Program-made: the position numbers and the translations under genes
Origin: Streptomyces capillispiralis
GTDB lineage: Bacteria > Actinomycetota > Actinomycetes > Streptomycetales > Streptomycetaceae
NCBI RefSeq assembly: GCF_007829875.1
Contig: NZ_VIWV01000001.1
Location: 744,001-808,000, forward strand
Length of the DNA stretch: 64,000 bases
Direction of reading: 5' to 3'
In this document: piece by piece, positions 25,637-34,220 of the stretch
How positions within the stretch are numbered: position 1 is the stretch's first letter
How the letters are laid out: each line of letters opens with the position of its first letter
The notes under the pieces: model-generated
Seen by the model: the letters and a program-made list of their open reading frames with translations, nothing else
Told to the model about the DNA's origin: nothing
Databases searched by the model: none

Positions 25637-25738
25637 ATGCGCACGCTCGACCACGGGATCCGGCCGCTGCCCCCGCTGACCTCGCGCCGCCACATCGACT
25701 ACGGCCGTACGTCCACCGCCCTCTGTCGGGCCGTCTGA
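25637..25738 (+). CDS. Cysteine-ended leader peptide 2
   Basis: The 33-codon ORF ends in RRHIDYGRTSTALCRAV, with Cys four codons before the stop, the same pattern as leader peptide 1. It lies about 190 bases upstream of the sulfonate-binding protein gene. That interval contains a GC-rich stem (GCCGAG at 25829-25834 with CTCGGC at 25851-25856) that might act in attenuation. Ribosome stalling at the late Cys codon when cysteine is scarce would be the expected signal. Confidence 0.75.
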   Translation: MRTLDHGIRPLPPLTSRRHIDYGRTSTALCRAV

Positions 25739-25929
25739 GCACTCGCCGCCGCACCACCCCGCGAGCCGCTGGGATCCGCCCTGCCCCGGCCCGGGAAGCC
25801 TCCGCCCTGCCCCGCCCCGCCACCGACGGCCGAGGCCGCCGGCCGGCCGGCTCGGCACCGGTGCGATCCCACGGGCCGGACGGCCCGTCCGCGTACCTCC
25901 CGACCGTTCATCCCTGAGAGGACACCTCC

Positions 25930-27036
25930 GTGTCTGCCGCACGACCCCGCACCGCCCCGCGCACCCTCGCCGCCCTCGCGGCGCTCCCCCTCCTGCTGAC
26001 CGCCTGCGGATACGGCTCCCAGGCCACCGACGACGACCGGCGGACCGAGGTCGCGGCGGGCGCCGAGAAGCTCTCCGCCGCCGAGGTGAGGATCGGCTAC
26101 TTCCCCAACCTCACCCACGCCACCGCGCTGGTGGGCGTCGAGGAGGGCCTGTTCCAGAAGGAACTCGGCGGCACCACCGTCAAGACCTCCACGTTCAACG
26201 CCGGGCCGTCCGAGATCGAGGCGCTCAACGCCGGTTCCATCGACATCGGCTGGATCGGCCCCTCCCCCGCCATCAACGGCTACACCAAGTCCGGCGGCAG
26301 GAACCTGCGCATCATCGGCGGCTCCGCCTCCGGCGGGGTGAAACTCGTCGTGAACCCGGAGAAGATCCGGTCCCTGAAGGACGTCAAGGGCAAGAAGATC
26401 GCCACGCCGCAGCTCGGCAACACCCAGGACGTCGCGTTCCTCAACTGGATTGCGGACCAGGGCTGGACGGTCGACGCCCAGAGCGGCAAGGGCGACGTCT
26501 CCGTCGTCCGCACCGACAACAAGGTCACCCCGGACGCCTACAGGTCCGGGTCCGTGGACGGCGCCTGGGTGCCGGAGCCGACCGCGTCCAAGCTGGTCGC
26601 CGAGGGCGCGAAGGTGCTGCTCGACGAGTCGGCGCTGTGGCCCGACGACAAGTTCGTCATCACGAACATCATCGTGTCGCAGACGTTCCTCGAGGAACAC
26701 CCGGACGTCGTCGAGGCCGTGCTGCGCGGATCGGTGCGGACCAACCGGTGGATCAACGCCCACCCGGAGAAGGCGAAGGAGTCCGCGAACGCGGCGCTCG
26801 AGGAACTGTCGGGCAAGGCGCTGCCCGCCGAAGTCCTCGACCCCGCCTGGAAGTCCATCACCTTCCTGGACGACCCGCTGGCCGCCACCCTCGGCAGCCA
26901 GGCCGACCACGCGGTCAGGGCGGGCCTGCTGGAGAAGCCCGACCTGAAGGGCATCTACGACCTCGCGCCGCTCAACGAGGTCCTGAGGTCCGAGGGCGGG
27001 AAGCCGGTGGACGACGCCGGACTCGGCGCCGAGTGA
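25930..27036 (+). CDS. ssuA: Sulfonate/organosulfur ABC transporter binding lipoprotein
   Basis: The 368-residue product is a periplasmic-binding-protein-type lipoprotein (lipobox LLTAC, Cys26) of the SsuA/NMT1 group. It has VRIGYFPNLTHATALVGVEEGLFQKEL, the domain-closing IDIGWIGPSPAINGY, and KGKKIATPQLGNTQDVAFLNW. The substrates are alkanesulfonates, taurine-like compounds or sulfate esters. It starts with GTG and is the first structural gene after leader peptide 2. The closely spaced ATPase and permease genes follow. The symbol reflects the family; the precise substrate is not established. Confidence 0.85.
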   Translation: MSAARPRTAPRTLAALAALPLLLTACGYGSQATDDDRRTEVAAGAEKLSAAEVRIGYFPNLTHATALVGVEEGLFQKELGGTTVKTSTFNAGPSEIEALNAGSIDIGWIGPSPAINGYTKSGGRNLRIIGGSASGGVKLVVNPEKIRSLKDVKGKKIATPQLGNTQDVAFLNWIADQGWTVDAQSGKGDVSVVRTDNKVTPDAYRSGSVDGAWVPEPTASKLVAEGAKVLLDESALWPDDKFVITNIIVSQTFLEEHPDVVEAVLRGSVRTNRWINAHPEKAKESANAALEELSGKALPAEVLDPAWKSITFLDDPLAATLGSQADHAVRAGLLEKPDLKGIYDLAPLNEVLRSEGGKPVDDAGLGAE

Positions 27037-27076
27037 CCAGGAACCGGACCCGATGAGTTCCCAGGAGGTGACGACC

Positions 27077-27874
27077 GTGGCCACGACCCTCACCCAGGCC
27101 ACCGAGGACTCCACGGCGGTGACGTACTCCGCCCGTGTCGAGCACGTCTCGAAGTCCTTTCCCGCGCCAGGTGCGCCCGGGGGACGGCAACTGGTGCTGG
27201 ACGACATCACCCTCGATGTCGCGCCCGGCGAGTTCGTCACCCTCCTGGGGGCCTCCGGGTGCGGCAAGTCCACACTGCTCAACCTGGTGGCGGGCCTGGA
27301 CCGGCCGTCGGCCGGCTCGGTCGCCATGGACGGCCGGCCCGCCCTGATGTTCCAGGAGCACGCCCTGTTCCCGTGGCTGACCGCGGGCAGGAACATCGAA
27401 CTCGCCCTGAGACTGCGCGGGGTCGCCAAGCCGGAACGCCGGCAGGAGGCGGAACGGCTGCTGGACCTCGTCCGGCTGCGGGGCGCGCACGGCAAGCGGG
27501 TGCACGAACTGTCCGGCGGCATGCGGCAGCGCGTCGCGCTGGCGCGGGCGCTGGCCCAGGACAGCCGGCTGCTGCTGATGGACGAGCCGTTCGCCGCGCT
27601 CGACGCGATCACCCGCGACGTGCTGCACGACGAACTGGCCCGCATCTGGCAGGAGACGGGGCTGTCGGTGCTGTTCGTGACGCACAACGTGCGCGAGGCG
27701 GTCAAGCTCGCCCAGCGCGTGGTGCTGCTGTCGTCCCGGCCGGGCCGGATCGCCCGGGAGTGGACGGTCGGCATCCCGCAGCCGCGCCGCATCGAGGACG
27801 GCGCGGTGGCGGAACTGTCCGCCGAGATCACCGAGGAACTGCGTGAGGAGATCCGCCGCCATGGCCGGCACTGA
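27077..27874 (+). CDS. ssuB: Sulfonate ABC transporter ATPase
   Basis: The 265-residue ATPase has Walker A GASGCGKSTLL, a Q-loop in LMFQEHALFPWL, signature ELSGGMRQR, Walker B RLLLMDEPFAALD and the switch His in LFVTHNVREA, like SsuB/TauB. GTG at 27077 is preferred because AGGAGG lies eight bases upstream. An in-frame ATG at 27053 would place that sequence inside the gene. It overlaps the permease start by 14 bases. It energises uptake of the substrate captured by the lipoprotein encoded upstream. Confidence 0.88.
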   Translation: MATTLTQATEDSTAVTYSARVEHVSKSFPAPGAPGGRQLVLDDITLDVAPGEFVTLLGASGCGKSTLLNLVAGLDRPSAGSVAMDGRPALMFQEHALFPWLTAGRNIELALRLRGVAKPERRQEAERLLDLVRLRGAHGKRVHELSGGMRQRVALARALAQDSRLLLMDEPFAALDAITRDVLHDELARIWQETGLSVLFVTHNVREAVKLAQRVVLLSSRPGRIAREWTVGIPQPRRIEDGAVAELSAEITEELREEIRRHGRH

Positions 27875-28772
27875 CGACGCCGTCGGCGTCGACGTCGACA
27901 CCAAGAAGGACGGCGCCGAGGATCTCGCGGGGCTGGAGGCCGGGCTCGACGCGCTGGACGCGGTGCGGGCCGTCCGTACGCCGCTGCGCGAGACCCTGGT
28001 CCGCAAGGTGCTGCCGCCGGTCACCGCCGTCGCGCTGGTGCTGGCCGTCTGGCAGCTGCTGGTGTGGGCGGGGGCCGCGCCCGACTACAAGCTGCCCGCG
28101 CCGTCCGCGGTGGCGGACGAGATGCGCGCCGCCTGGTTGCAGGGCACGCTCTTCGACTACATCTGGACCAGCGTCTCCCGCGGCCTGCTCGGGTTCCTGC
28201 TGGCGCTCGTCATCGGCACGCCGCTCGGCCTGCTGGTCGCGCGGGTCCCGTTCGTGCGGGCGGCCCTCGGGCCGATCCTGTCCGGACTGCAGTCCCTGCC
28301 GTCCGTGGCGTGGGTGCCGCCCGCCGTGATCTGGCTGGGTCTGAACGACTCGATGATGTACGCCGTGATCCTGCTCGGCGCGGTGCCGTCGATCGCGAAC
28401 GGCCTGGTCGCGGGCATCGACCAGATCCCGCCGCTGTTCCTGCGGGCCGGCCGGACGCTGGGCGCCACGGGGCTGCGCGGGGCCCGGCACATCGTGATGC
28501 CGGCGGCGCTGCCCGGCTATCTGGCGGGGCTGAAGCAGGGCTGGGCGTTCTCCTGGCGGTCGCTGATGGCCGCCGAGATCATCGCCTCCTCGCCGGATCT
28601 GGGCATCGGGCTGGGGCAGTTGCTGGAGAACGGGCGGAACAACTCGAGCATGTCCCAGGTGTTCCTGGCGATCTTCCTGATCCTGCTCGTGGGCATCGCC
28701 GTCGACCTGCTGGTCTTCAGTCCGCTGGAGCGGTGGGTGCTGCGCGGCCGGGGCCTGCTGGTCACCCGCTGA
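27861..28772 (+). CDS. ssuC: Sulfonate ABC transporter permease
   Basis: The 303-residue inner-membrane permease of the BPD type has about six to seven membrane segments. Its EAA loop region reads LFLRAGRTLGATGLRGARHIVMPAALPGYLAGLKQGWAFSW. The N-terminal about 45 residues are acidic and soluble, an extension common in actinobacterial SsuC. ATG at 27861 follows GAGGAG ten bases upstream and overlaps the ATPase gene. A perfect 23-bp hairpin terminator follows two bases after the stop, closing the operon. Confidence 0.88.
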   Translation: MAGTDDAVGVDVDTKKDGAEDLAGLEAGLDALDAVRAVRTPLRETLVRKVLPPVTAVALVLAVWQLLVWAGAAPDYKLPAPSAVADEMRAAWLQGTLFDYIWTSVSRGLLGFLLALVIGTPLGLLVARVPFVRAALGPILSGLQSLPSVAWVPPAVIWLGLNDSMMYAVILLGAVPSIANGLVAGIDQIPPLFLRAGRTLGATGLRGARHIVMPAALPGYLAGLKQGWAFSWRSLMAAEIIASSPDLGIGLGQLLENGRNNSSMSQVFLAIFLILLVGIAVDLLVFSPLERWVLRGRGLLVTR

Positions 28773-28773
28773 G

Positions 28774-28829
28774 CGAACCCCCGGGTGCACCCGGCCGCAC
28801 CATGTCGGCCGGGTGCACCCGGGGGTTCG
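28774..28829. terminator. Perfect 23-bp hairpin, bidirectional terminator
   Basis: The arms at 28774-28796 and 28807-28829 are exact inverted repeats of 23 bp with a 10-base loop. They sit between the rightward sulfonate operon and the leftward aztD gene, whose stops are within six bases of the structure on both sides. Confidence 0.85.
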
Positions 28830-28834
28830 GTTCG

Positions 28835-30037
28835 TCAGTGGCCCGCGGTGACGCCCGAGAGCTCGTTGCTGCTCTTCGGCAGGGTCACGGACTTCAGCTT
28901 CTCACCGGACTCGATGTCGACGGCGTGCAGCGCCCGCTTGCCCGGCTCGGAGACGTACGCCGTGTGGTCGCGGACGAACAGGGTGGGCCGGGGCTGCTGC
29001 CAGTCCAGGGGCTCCTGCCACTCGCCGACCACGGAGATCTTCTTCTCGATCTTGCCCGTCTCGGGGTCGATGACGTGCAGGACGCCGTTGGTGCCGAGGA
29101 CGAGCGCCTCACCGTGCGGGCCGCGGCCCAGCGAGCGGAACGAGTAGCTGGTGCCCAGGTCGACCAGGCGCAGCTTCGCGGTCCGGGTGTCGATGAGGGA
29201 GATGCGCGTGGGCCGCTCCAGTTCGGCCTCGGGGTCGGTCTTGTAGTCGCCGAGAAGGACCGGGGACTCCTCGCTGCCCGCCTGGTTGCCGATGCGGCCG
29301 TAGTCGTCGGGCGCCTCGACCTTGGTGAACTCGCCGTCCTTGTAGATCAGTACGCCGTCCTCGCAGCCGACGGCGACGGCCTCGCCCTTCGCGGCGGCCT
29401 CGCCGTGGACGCCGGGGCAGTTCTCGGCGCGTTCGATCTCCTTGTTGTCCTTGTCGAGGACGAGGGCGCCGGTGCGCTTCTCCTCGGTGCCCAGGGTGCT
29501 GAGGAGTTCGCCGTTGCTCAGTTCGATGGCGACGCCGTGGTGGGCCTCGGCGGAGGCGTAGGTGCGTCCCTGGGGCTTCTTGCCGCCGGCCAGGTCGTCG
29601 GGGTCGAAGACGTTGACCTCGCCGGTGCCGTCGGTGAACAGGACGGTCTTGCCGGCGTGGCGGACGACGTGGCCGGGCTTGGCGCCGGGGTACTCGACGC
29701 CGGTGAAGGACTGCTCGTCGGCGTTGAGTACGCGGAACCCGGCGTCGGTGGAGACGATGACGTGGGAGGCGTCGCCGGCGGGGTTCACGCGGTTGAAGCC
29801 GGGCAGTTCGATGGTCTTGGCGACCTTCAGGCTCTCGCCGTCCAGGACGTACAGGCCGCCGTCGAAGGTGGCGACCAGCGGGTCCTTCACCGGCACGGCC
29901 TTGGCCGCCGGCGACTTCTCCGGTGCCGCGGTGTCGGCCGGGGAGTCGTCCCCGCCGCCGCAGGCGGTCAGGACGGTGGCGACGGCCAGGGCGAGGGCGG
30001 TGCCGGTGAGGGCTCTGGTGCGGGTCGGCTTGTTCAT
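28835..30037 (-). CDS. aztD: Zinc chaperone AztD
   Basis: The 400-residue exported lipoprotein (lipobox LTAC near residue 26) is a seven-bladed beta-propeller-like protein of the AztD family, with repeated blades such as DPLVATFDGGLYVLDGES and GVLHVIDPETGKIEKKISV. It has conserved His-rich loops, for example SAEAHHGVAIEL and NCPGVHGEA. AztD delivers zinc to the binding protein AztC in the Paracoccus AztABCD system. It is the last gene of the leftward operon aztB, aztD-like, aztC, aztD. The GAGGA before ATG 30037 sets the start. Control by the Zur box at the aztA/aztB promoter is expected. Confidence 0.87.
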   Translation of the reverse strand: MNKPTRTRALTGTALALAVATVLTACGGGDDSPADTAAPEKSPAAKAVPVKDPLVATFDGGLYVLDGESLKVAKTIELPGFNRVNPAGDASHVIVSTDAGFRVLNADEQSFTGVEYPGAKPGHVVRHAGKTVLFTDGTGEVNVFDPDDLAGGKKPQGRTYASAEAHHGVAIELSNGELLSTLGTEEKRTGALVLDKDNKEIERAENCPGVHGEAAAKGEAVAVGCEDGVLIYKDGEFTKVEAPDDYGRIGNQAGSEESPVLLGDYKTDPEAELERPTRISLIDTRTAKLRLVDLGTSYSFRSLGRGPHGEALVLGTNGVLHVIDPETGKIEKKISVVGEWQEPLDWQQPRPTLFVRDHTAYVSEPGKRALHAVDIESGEKLKSVTLPKSSNELSGVTAGH

Positions 30038-30063
30038 GGTGTTCCTCTTTCGTGGTCGGGGTT

Positions 30064-31023
30064 TCAGGCGCCGGTGAGGCCGTCGGTCATGGCCGTGGTG
30101 TTGGCGCGCATCATCTGCAGGTAGGTGGCGGCACCCTTGCCCGGCTCGGTCAGGGACTCGGAGTAGAGCTCGACGACCCGCACCTGGCCGCCCAGTTCCT
30201 TGCGCAGGACCTCGGCCAGCCGCTTGGGCTGGGAGGAGTCGGCGAAGACGGTGCGCACACCGGCCTCCCGCATGGCCTCGGTGAGCGAGCGCAGATCGGA
30301 GGAGCTGGGCGAGGCGAGGGTCGTGCCGCTGGGGATGACCGCGCCGATCACGCGGAAGCCGAAGCGGTCGGCGAGGTAGCCGAAGACGTGGTGGTTGGTG
30401 ACCAGGGCGCGCCGTTCCTCGGGGACGGTGCCGAAGGTGTCCTCCATCCACGTGGTGAGGTCGGCGAGTCGGCGGTCGTAGCGGTCGGCGTTGGCGCGGA
30501 CGGTCTTCTCGTCGACGCCGTCGACGTGTTCGACGACCTGGTCGGCGATCAGGCCGGCGGCCTTGCGCACCCGGTCGGGGTCGGTCCAGAAGTGCGGGTC
30601 GGGCTGTCCGGCCCCGTCCTCGGGGCCGCCGTCGTCGTGCGCCTGGAAGGTGAGGGGGTCCACCGCCTCGCCGGCCCCGAAGGTGGCGACGCCGGACTCC
30701 CGGGCGGCGTCGACGTGGCGCAGCACGTTCTCCTCCAGGCCGAGCCCGTTGTAGACGACGAGGTCGGCCTGTTCGAGTTCGGCGGCCTGCACGGCCGACA
30801 GGCCGAAGGAGTGCGGGTCGGCGTTGGGCTTCATCAGGACGGTGATGTCGGCCTGGTCGCCGACGATCTCGCGGGTGATGTCGCCGAGGATGTTGGTCGT
30901 CACGACCACGCGGGCCTGCTCCTCGCCGCTCGCGCAGGCGGTGGCGGTGGTGAGGGAGGCGAAGGCGACGAGGGTGACGAGCAGGCGGCGCAGGCGCGGC
31001 GTGGTGCGCTTCGGTGTCGTCAT
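30064..31023 (-). CDS. aztC: Zinc-binding lipoprotein AztC of a cluster A-I type ABC importer
   Basis: The 319-residue protein has a signal peptide with a likely lipid-modified Cys30. Metal-site residues H71 (ADPHSF), H144 (DPHFW), H211 or H212 (TNHHVFGYLADRFG) and D262 (FADSSQP) match cluster A-I zinc/manganese receptors. The His/Asp-containing flexible loop is short (FQAHDDGGPEDGAGQPDPHF), as in AztC rather than ZnuA. It captures zinc outside the membrane for the AztB/AztA transporter. Its start overlaps the stop of the upstream AztD-like gene as ATGA. Confidence 0.9.
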   Translation of the reverse strand: MTTPKRTTPRLRRLLVTLVAFASLTTATACASGEEQARVVVTTNILGDITREIVGDQADITVLMKPNADPHSFGLSAVQAAELEQADLVVYNGLGLEENVLRHVDAARESGVATFGAGEAVDPLTFQAHDDGGPEDGAGQPDPHFWTDPDRVRKAAGLIADQVVEHVDGVDEKTVRANADRYDRRLADLTTWMEDTFGTVPEERRALVTNHHVFGYLADRFGFRVIGAVIPSGTTLASPSSSDLRSLTEAMREAGVRTVFADSSQPKRLAEVLRKELGGQVRVVELYSESLTEPGKGAATYLQMMRANTTAMTDGLTGA

Positions 31024-32261
31024 CGTCCGGTCTCCACCATCAGGGCCGGCTCGATGTCCAGGTCGAAGGTGCGGGCGATGCGCAGGTTGTCGTTGTAGTC
31101 GATCTCGTACACGCGTCGGCCCTCGGGGTCGTTGAGGTAGGCGCGGCTGCGGTCGACCTCGATGACCGGGCCGGTCCCGCCCCGCGCGGTGGCGTCCTCC
31201 AGCAGCCGCTCGGTGCGGGTCAGGTGCTTGCCGGTGGCGATGTCGTAGCCGTGCAGGGATCCGTCGGCTTGCAGGACGAGCAGCGGGGAGCCCTCGCCGG
31301 CGGTGTTGGCGGCGACGACGGGCCCGGTGGGCACGCGCGTCCAGGTCCGGTCGGTGACGTCCAGGACCCAGACGGCCCGGTCGCCGGCGGGTGCGGTGAG
31401 GGTGTCGCTGCCGGCGCGGTGGTGGAAGGCGGTGGCGCGTTCCTTCGCGGGGACGTCGTCGTCGTAGGGGATGCGTTCGGCGGTGAACTCGCCGTCGTCC
31501 TCGCGGACGAGCAGGGCGCCGTCGGCGCAGCCGAGGACGACTCCGCGCCGGGTGACGGCGTCGCCGCGCGGGTCCTCGCAGCGGGCGCCGGGGGTGGCGA
31601 CGCGCTTGCCGTCGCGGTCGTACACCGTGAGTTCGGCGGTTCCCTCGCCGTCGTCCGTGAGGGCGAGCAGGTGCTCCGCGTAGGGGACCACGGCCGCCGT
31701 GTGCGTTCCGGGCAGCGTGGTCGGGGAGCCGGTCCGGCCCTTCTCCAGTGCGGTGCGGTCGTAGAGCGCGGTCCGGCCGTCCTCGTCGGTCACCGCGGTC
31801 ACGGCGGCGTCGCTGCGGACCTGTGCGCCGGAGCCGGCCGGAAGATCGCCGACGGTGCGGATCGCCGCGCGGTAGTAGTGCACGTGGTCGCCGTGGTCCA
31901 CCATCCAGGAGCCGGCGTCGAGGACCCGGGTGCCGTCGGCGGTGTGGAGGAAGCCGAACCGGCCGTCCGTGGTGAGGCGTGCGGTGTCCTTCGTGCCGGA
32001 CACCTTGTGCGTCGTGCCGGTGATCAGGTCCAGGACCCGGGTGTCCCCGGTGCCCGGGTCGTTGAGCAGCAGCCGGGACTGCTGCTCGGCGCTCTCCTTG
32101 GCGCCTTCGACGTATCCGTGCGGGGTGGTGGCGGAGGGGCTGCCCGCCGGGGCGAACGCGTCGTCGTCCTGGGCGGAGCAGCCGGTGACGAGCAGGGCGG
32201 CGGCCAGCAGCGCGGCCGGTGTGCGGGCGGTGGCCCGGCGGGCGGGTATGCGGGCAGACAA
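31020..32261 (-). CDS. Second AztD-like lipoprotein
   Basis: The 413-residue exported protein (lipobox LVTGC near residue 28) is a beta-propeller related to AztD. It has blades such as ALTDDGEGTAELTVYDRDGKRV and AVWVLDVTDRTWTRV, and a His-containing strand, MVDHGDHVHYY. It lies between aztB and aztC on one transcript and begins with TTG at 32261 preceded by GAGG. Having two AztD-like proteins in one zinc operon suggests division of labour, for example a different zinc donor or recipient, or a sensor of extracytoplasmic zinc. It is less like AztD than the downstream copy, so the chaperone function is inferred. Confidence 0.75.
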   Translation of the reverse strand: MSARIPARRATARTPAALLAAALLVTGCSAQDDDAFAPAGSPSATTPHGYVEGAKESAEQQSRLLLNDPGTGDTRVLDLITGTTHKVSGTKDTARLTTDGRFGFLHTADGTRVLDAGSWMVDHGDHVHYYRAAIRTVGDLPAGSGAQVRSDAAVTAVTDEDGRTALYDRTALEKGRTGSPTTLPGTHTAAVVPYAEHLLALTDDGEGTAELTVYDRDGKRVATPGARCEDPRGDAVTRRGVVLGCADGALLVREDDGEFTAERIPYDDDVPAKERATAFHHRAGSDTLTAPAGDRAVWVLDVTDRTWTRVPTGPVVAANTAGEGSPLLVLQADGSLHGYDIATGKHLTRTERLLEDATARGGTGPVIEVDRSRAYLNDPEGRRVYEIDYNDNLRIARTFDLDIEPALMVETGR

Positions 32262-32282
32262 GACGATCGCCTCGGATTTCGT

Positions 32283-33140
32283 TCAGTCGGTGGCCGCGGC
32301 GGGGGCGCCGCCGGGGCGGGCACGGCGGCGGTGGCGCAGTCCGGATGCCAGGTGGGAGAGGAAGAACAGGACGACGGCGAGGGCCGAGACGGTCGCGCCG
32401 GCGGCGGTGCCCAGGTGCCAGGACAGCAGCAGTCCGCCGAAGGTCGCGGCGACGCCCAGGACGGTCGCGAGGGCCATGACGCCCCGCACGCTGCGCGCCC
32501 AGGGCAGTGCGGCGGCGGGCGGTGCGATGAGCAGGCCCAGGACCAGCAGCGTGCCCACGATGTGGAAGGAGGCGACGATGGCCAGGGCGAGCAGACCGAG
32601 CAGGACGGCGTGGGCGAGGCGGGGGCGCAGGCCGAGGGTGCGGGCCTTGCGCGGGTCGAACGCCAGGGCGAGGAAGGCGCGGTGGCCGAGAACCGAGACG
32701 GCGAGGGCCAGCAGCAGCGCCACGGCCAGCAGCACCAGGTCCTGTTCCCGGACGGCGAGGACGTCGCCGAAGAGGAAGCCGGTGAGGTCGACCGCGAAGG
32801 ACTGCGACCGCGACACGATGATCACGCCCAGCGACAGCATGCCCACGAACAGCAGGCCGATGCCGGTGTCCTGGGACAGCCTCGGGGTCCGGCCGAGGGC
32901 GGTGACGCCCGCGGTCATGACGGCCGCGCTCAGCAGCGCCCCCACCAGCAGGTTGCCGCCGAACAGCGCGGCGAGCGCGACGCCCGGCAGCAGTCCGTGG
33001 GACATGGCGTCACCGAGGAAGGCCATGCCTCTGAGCACCACCCAGGTGCCGGCCAGGGCACAGATCGCCGACACCAACATTCCGCCCCACAAGGCCCTTT
33101 GCACGAAGGTCACCTCGAAGGGGCCTGTCAACCACTCCAT
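32283..33140 (-). CDS. aztB: Zinc ABC transporter permease
   Basis: The 285-residue protein is an ABC-3 (ZnuB/MntB) family permease with about eight hydrophobic helices. Motifs include GGMLVSAICALAGTWVVLRGMAFLGDAMSHGLLPGVA and FHIVGTLLVLGLLIAPPAAALPWARS. It translocates zinc received from AztC using AztA. It is the first gene of the leftward operon. Its start lies only 24 bases from the divergent aztA start, and TAGTGT on the minus strand ends seven bases before the ATG, suggesting a leaderless transcript starting at the ATG. A Zur box in the same interval should repress it. Confidence 0.88.
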   Translation of the reverse strand: MEWLTGPFEVTFVQRALWGGMLVSAICALAGTWVVLRGMAFLGDAMSHGLLPGVALAALFGGNLLVGALLSAAVMTAGVTALGRTPRLSQDTGIGLLFVGMLSLGVIIVSRSQSFAVDLTGFLFGDVLAVREQDLVLLAVALLLALAVSVLGHRAFLALAFDPRKARTLGLRPRLAHAVLLGLLALAIVASFHIVGTLLVLGLLIAPPAAALPWARSVRGVMALATVLGVAATFGGLLLSWHLGTAAGATVSALAVVLFFLSHLASGLRHRRRARPGGAPAAATD

Positions 33141-33146
33141 GGCGAG

Positions 33147-33171
33147 CACACTACAATGAAAACCATGTTCA
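33147..33171. promoter_or_regulatory. Zur box within overlapping leaderless aztA/aztB promoters
   Basis: The 15-mer TGAAAACCATGTTCA (33157-33171) matches 11 of 15 positions of the best Zur-type site in the window (59019-59033). It spans the aztA start codon at 33165. TACAAT (33152-33157) ends seven bases before that ATG on the plus strand, and TAGTGT (33147-33152 as its complement) ends seven bases before the aztB ATG on the minus strand. One Zur dimer pair would block both transcription starts. Confidence 0.75.
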
Positions 33172-33899
33172 AAACACCGCGCCCCTCCCCCGCCCCCGCG
33201 GAAGAACGGACGCCTCGCATCCGTTTCACCGGTCTGTCCGCCGGCTATCCAGGGCGCCCGGTCCTGCATCAACTGGACGCCGACATACCGGCATTGGCGG
33301 TCACCGCACTCGTCGGCCCGAACGGAAGCGGGAAGTCCACGCTGCTCGGAGTGCTGGCCGGCGTGATCCGCCCCACAGCGGGCGAGGTCCACCACGCCGG
33401 TGACCGGTCCCCGGCGTTCGTCCCGCAGCGCGGCGCCGTCGGGGACGCACTGCCGCTGACGGTCCGGCAGACGGTGGAGATGGGACGCTGGGGCGACCGC
33501 GGACCGTGGCGCCGACTGACCCGCCGGGACCACACCCTGGTGGACACGGCGCTCGAACGGCTGGGCATCGGCCACCTCGCCGCGCGCCAACTGGGCGAAC
33601 TGTCCGGCGGACAGCGGCAGCGGGCGCTCATCGCCCAGGGGCTCACCCAGGAGTCGGACCTGCTGCTCCTGGACGAGCCGACGACCGGGCTCGACCCCGA
33701 GGCGCGGGAGCAGATCGCGGCATTGCTGACGGAGCTGGTCGCCGACGGGGTGACCGTCGTCCAGGCCACCCACGACCTGGGCGCGGCACGCACGGCGGAC
33801 GCGTGCCTCCTCCTCCGCGAGGGACGACTGGCCGCCCGGGGACGCCCGGAGCGGGTGATCACCACCGAGACACTCACCCAGATCTGGCAGCCGGCCTGA
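33165..33899 (+). CDS. aztA: Zinc ABC transporter ATPase
   Basis: The 244-residue ATPase has Walker [10 protein letters not shown] (51-59), a Q-loop in [11 protein letters not shown], signature [16 protein letters not shown], Walker [14 protein letters not shown] and H-loop VQATHDLGA, typical of ZnuC/MntB-type metal importers. ATG at 33165 is preferred: it lies seven bases after a -10 hexamer with no ribosome binding site. An ATG at 33156 is also in frame. It works with AztB, AztC and AztD, encoded divergently. Confidence 0.88.
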   Translation: MFKTPRPSPAPAEERTPRIRFTGLSAGYPGRPVLHQLDADIPALAVTALVGPNGSGKSTLLGVLAGVIRPTAGEVHHAGDRSPAFVPQRGAVGDALPLTVRQTVEMGRWGDRGPWRRLTRRDHTLVDTALERLGIGHLAARQLGELSGGQRQRALIAQGLTQESDLLLLDEPTTGLDPEAREQIAALLTELVADGVTVVQATHDLGAARTADACLLLREGRLAARGRPERVITTETLTQIWQPA

Positions 33900-33908
33900 G
33901 ACGGACCG

Positions 33909-34005
33909 GACGCCCCGCCGGAAACGGGCCGGACAACCGCCCGCAAACGGGCCGGACGGCCCACCGGAATCGGACCGGCCGCCCCGCCGGAAACGACCGG
34001 ACGGC
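33909..34005. repeat. Imperfect direct repeats downstream of aztA
   Basis: About four degenerate copies of a unit of 22-28 bases built on CCGCCGGAAACGGGCCGGAC follow the aztA stop. The copies contain short inverted words and may serve in termination or RNA stability. No coding frame is credible. Confidence 0.55.
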
Positions 34006-34076
34006 CGCCCGGGGTCCGGATCCGGCCACGACCGGCGCACCACGCCACGCCCCCGCGACCTCCCGGCTACCGCAAA

Positions 34077-34091
34077 TGAAAACCGTTGTCT
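34077..34091. promoter_or_regulatory. Zur box upstream of the L32-COG0523-zur genes
   Basis: TGAAAACCGTTGTCT matches 10 of 15 positions of the site at 59019-59033. TTGTCTTATGCTGG follows and may form the promoter. It lies 130 bases upstream of the zinc-free L32 gene, and L32/COG0523 genes are classic Zur targets. Confidence 0.7.
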
Positions 34092-34220
34092 TATGCTGGC
34101 CGGACGGACGCGAGGCCCGCACCCGCGCGGCACCTCCGCCGCGCTCCCGTACGGGCTCCCCGGCCTCACCGGCCGCACGCCCCGCTACGACCGTTCCCCC
34201 CTTTCCGGAAGGAAGCCGCC

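Noticed and set aside
31014..33164. Very long open frame (961 codons) running on the plus strand into aztA
   Set aside because: The first about 715 codons are antisense to aztC, the AztD-like gene and aztB and have Gly/Ala/Val/Gln-rich shadow composition. Only the last 244 codons (aztA) are real.
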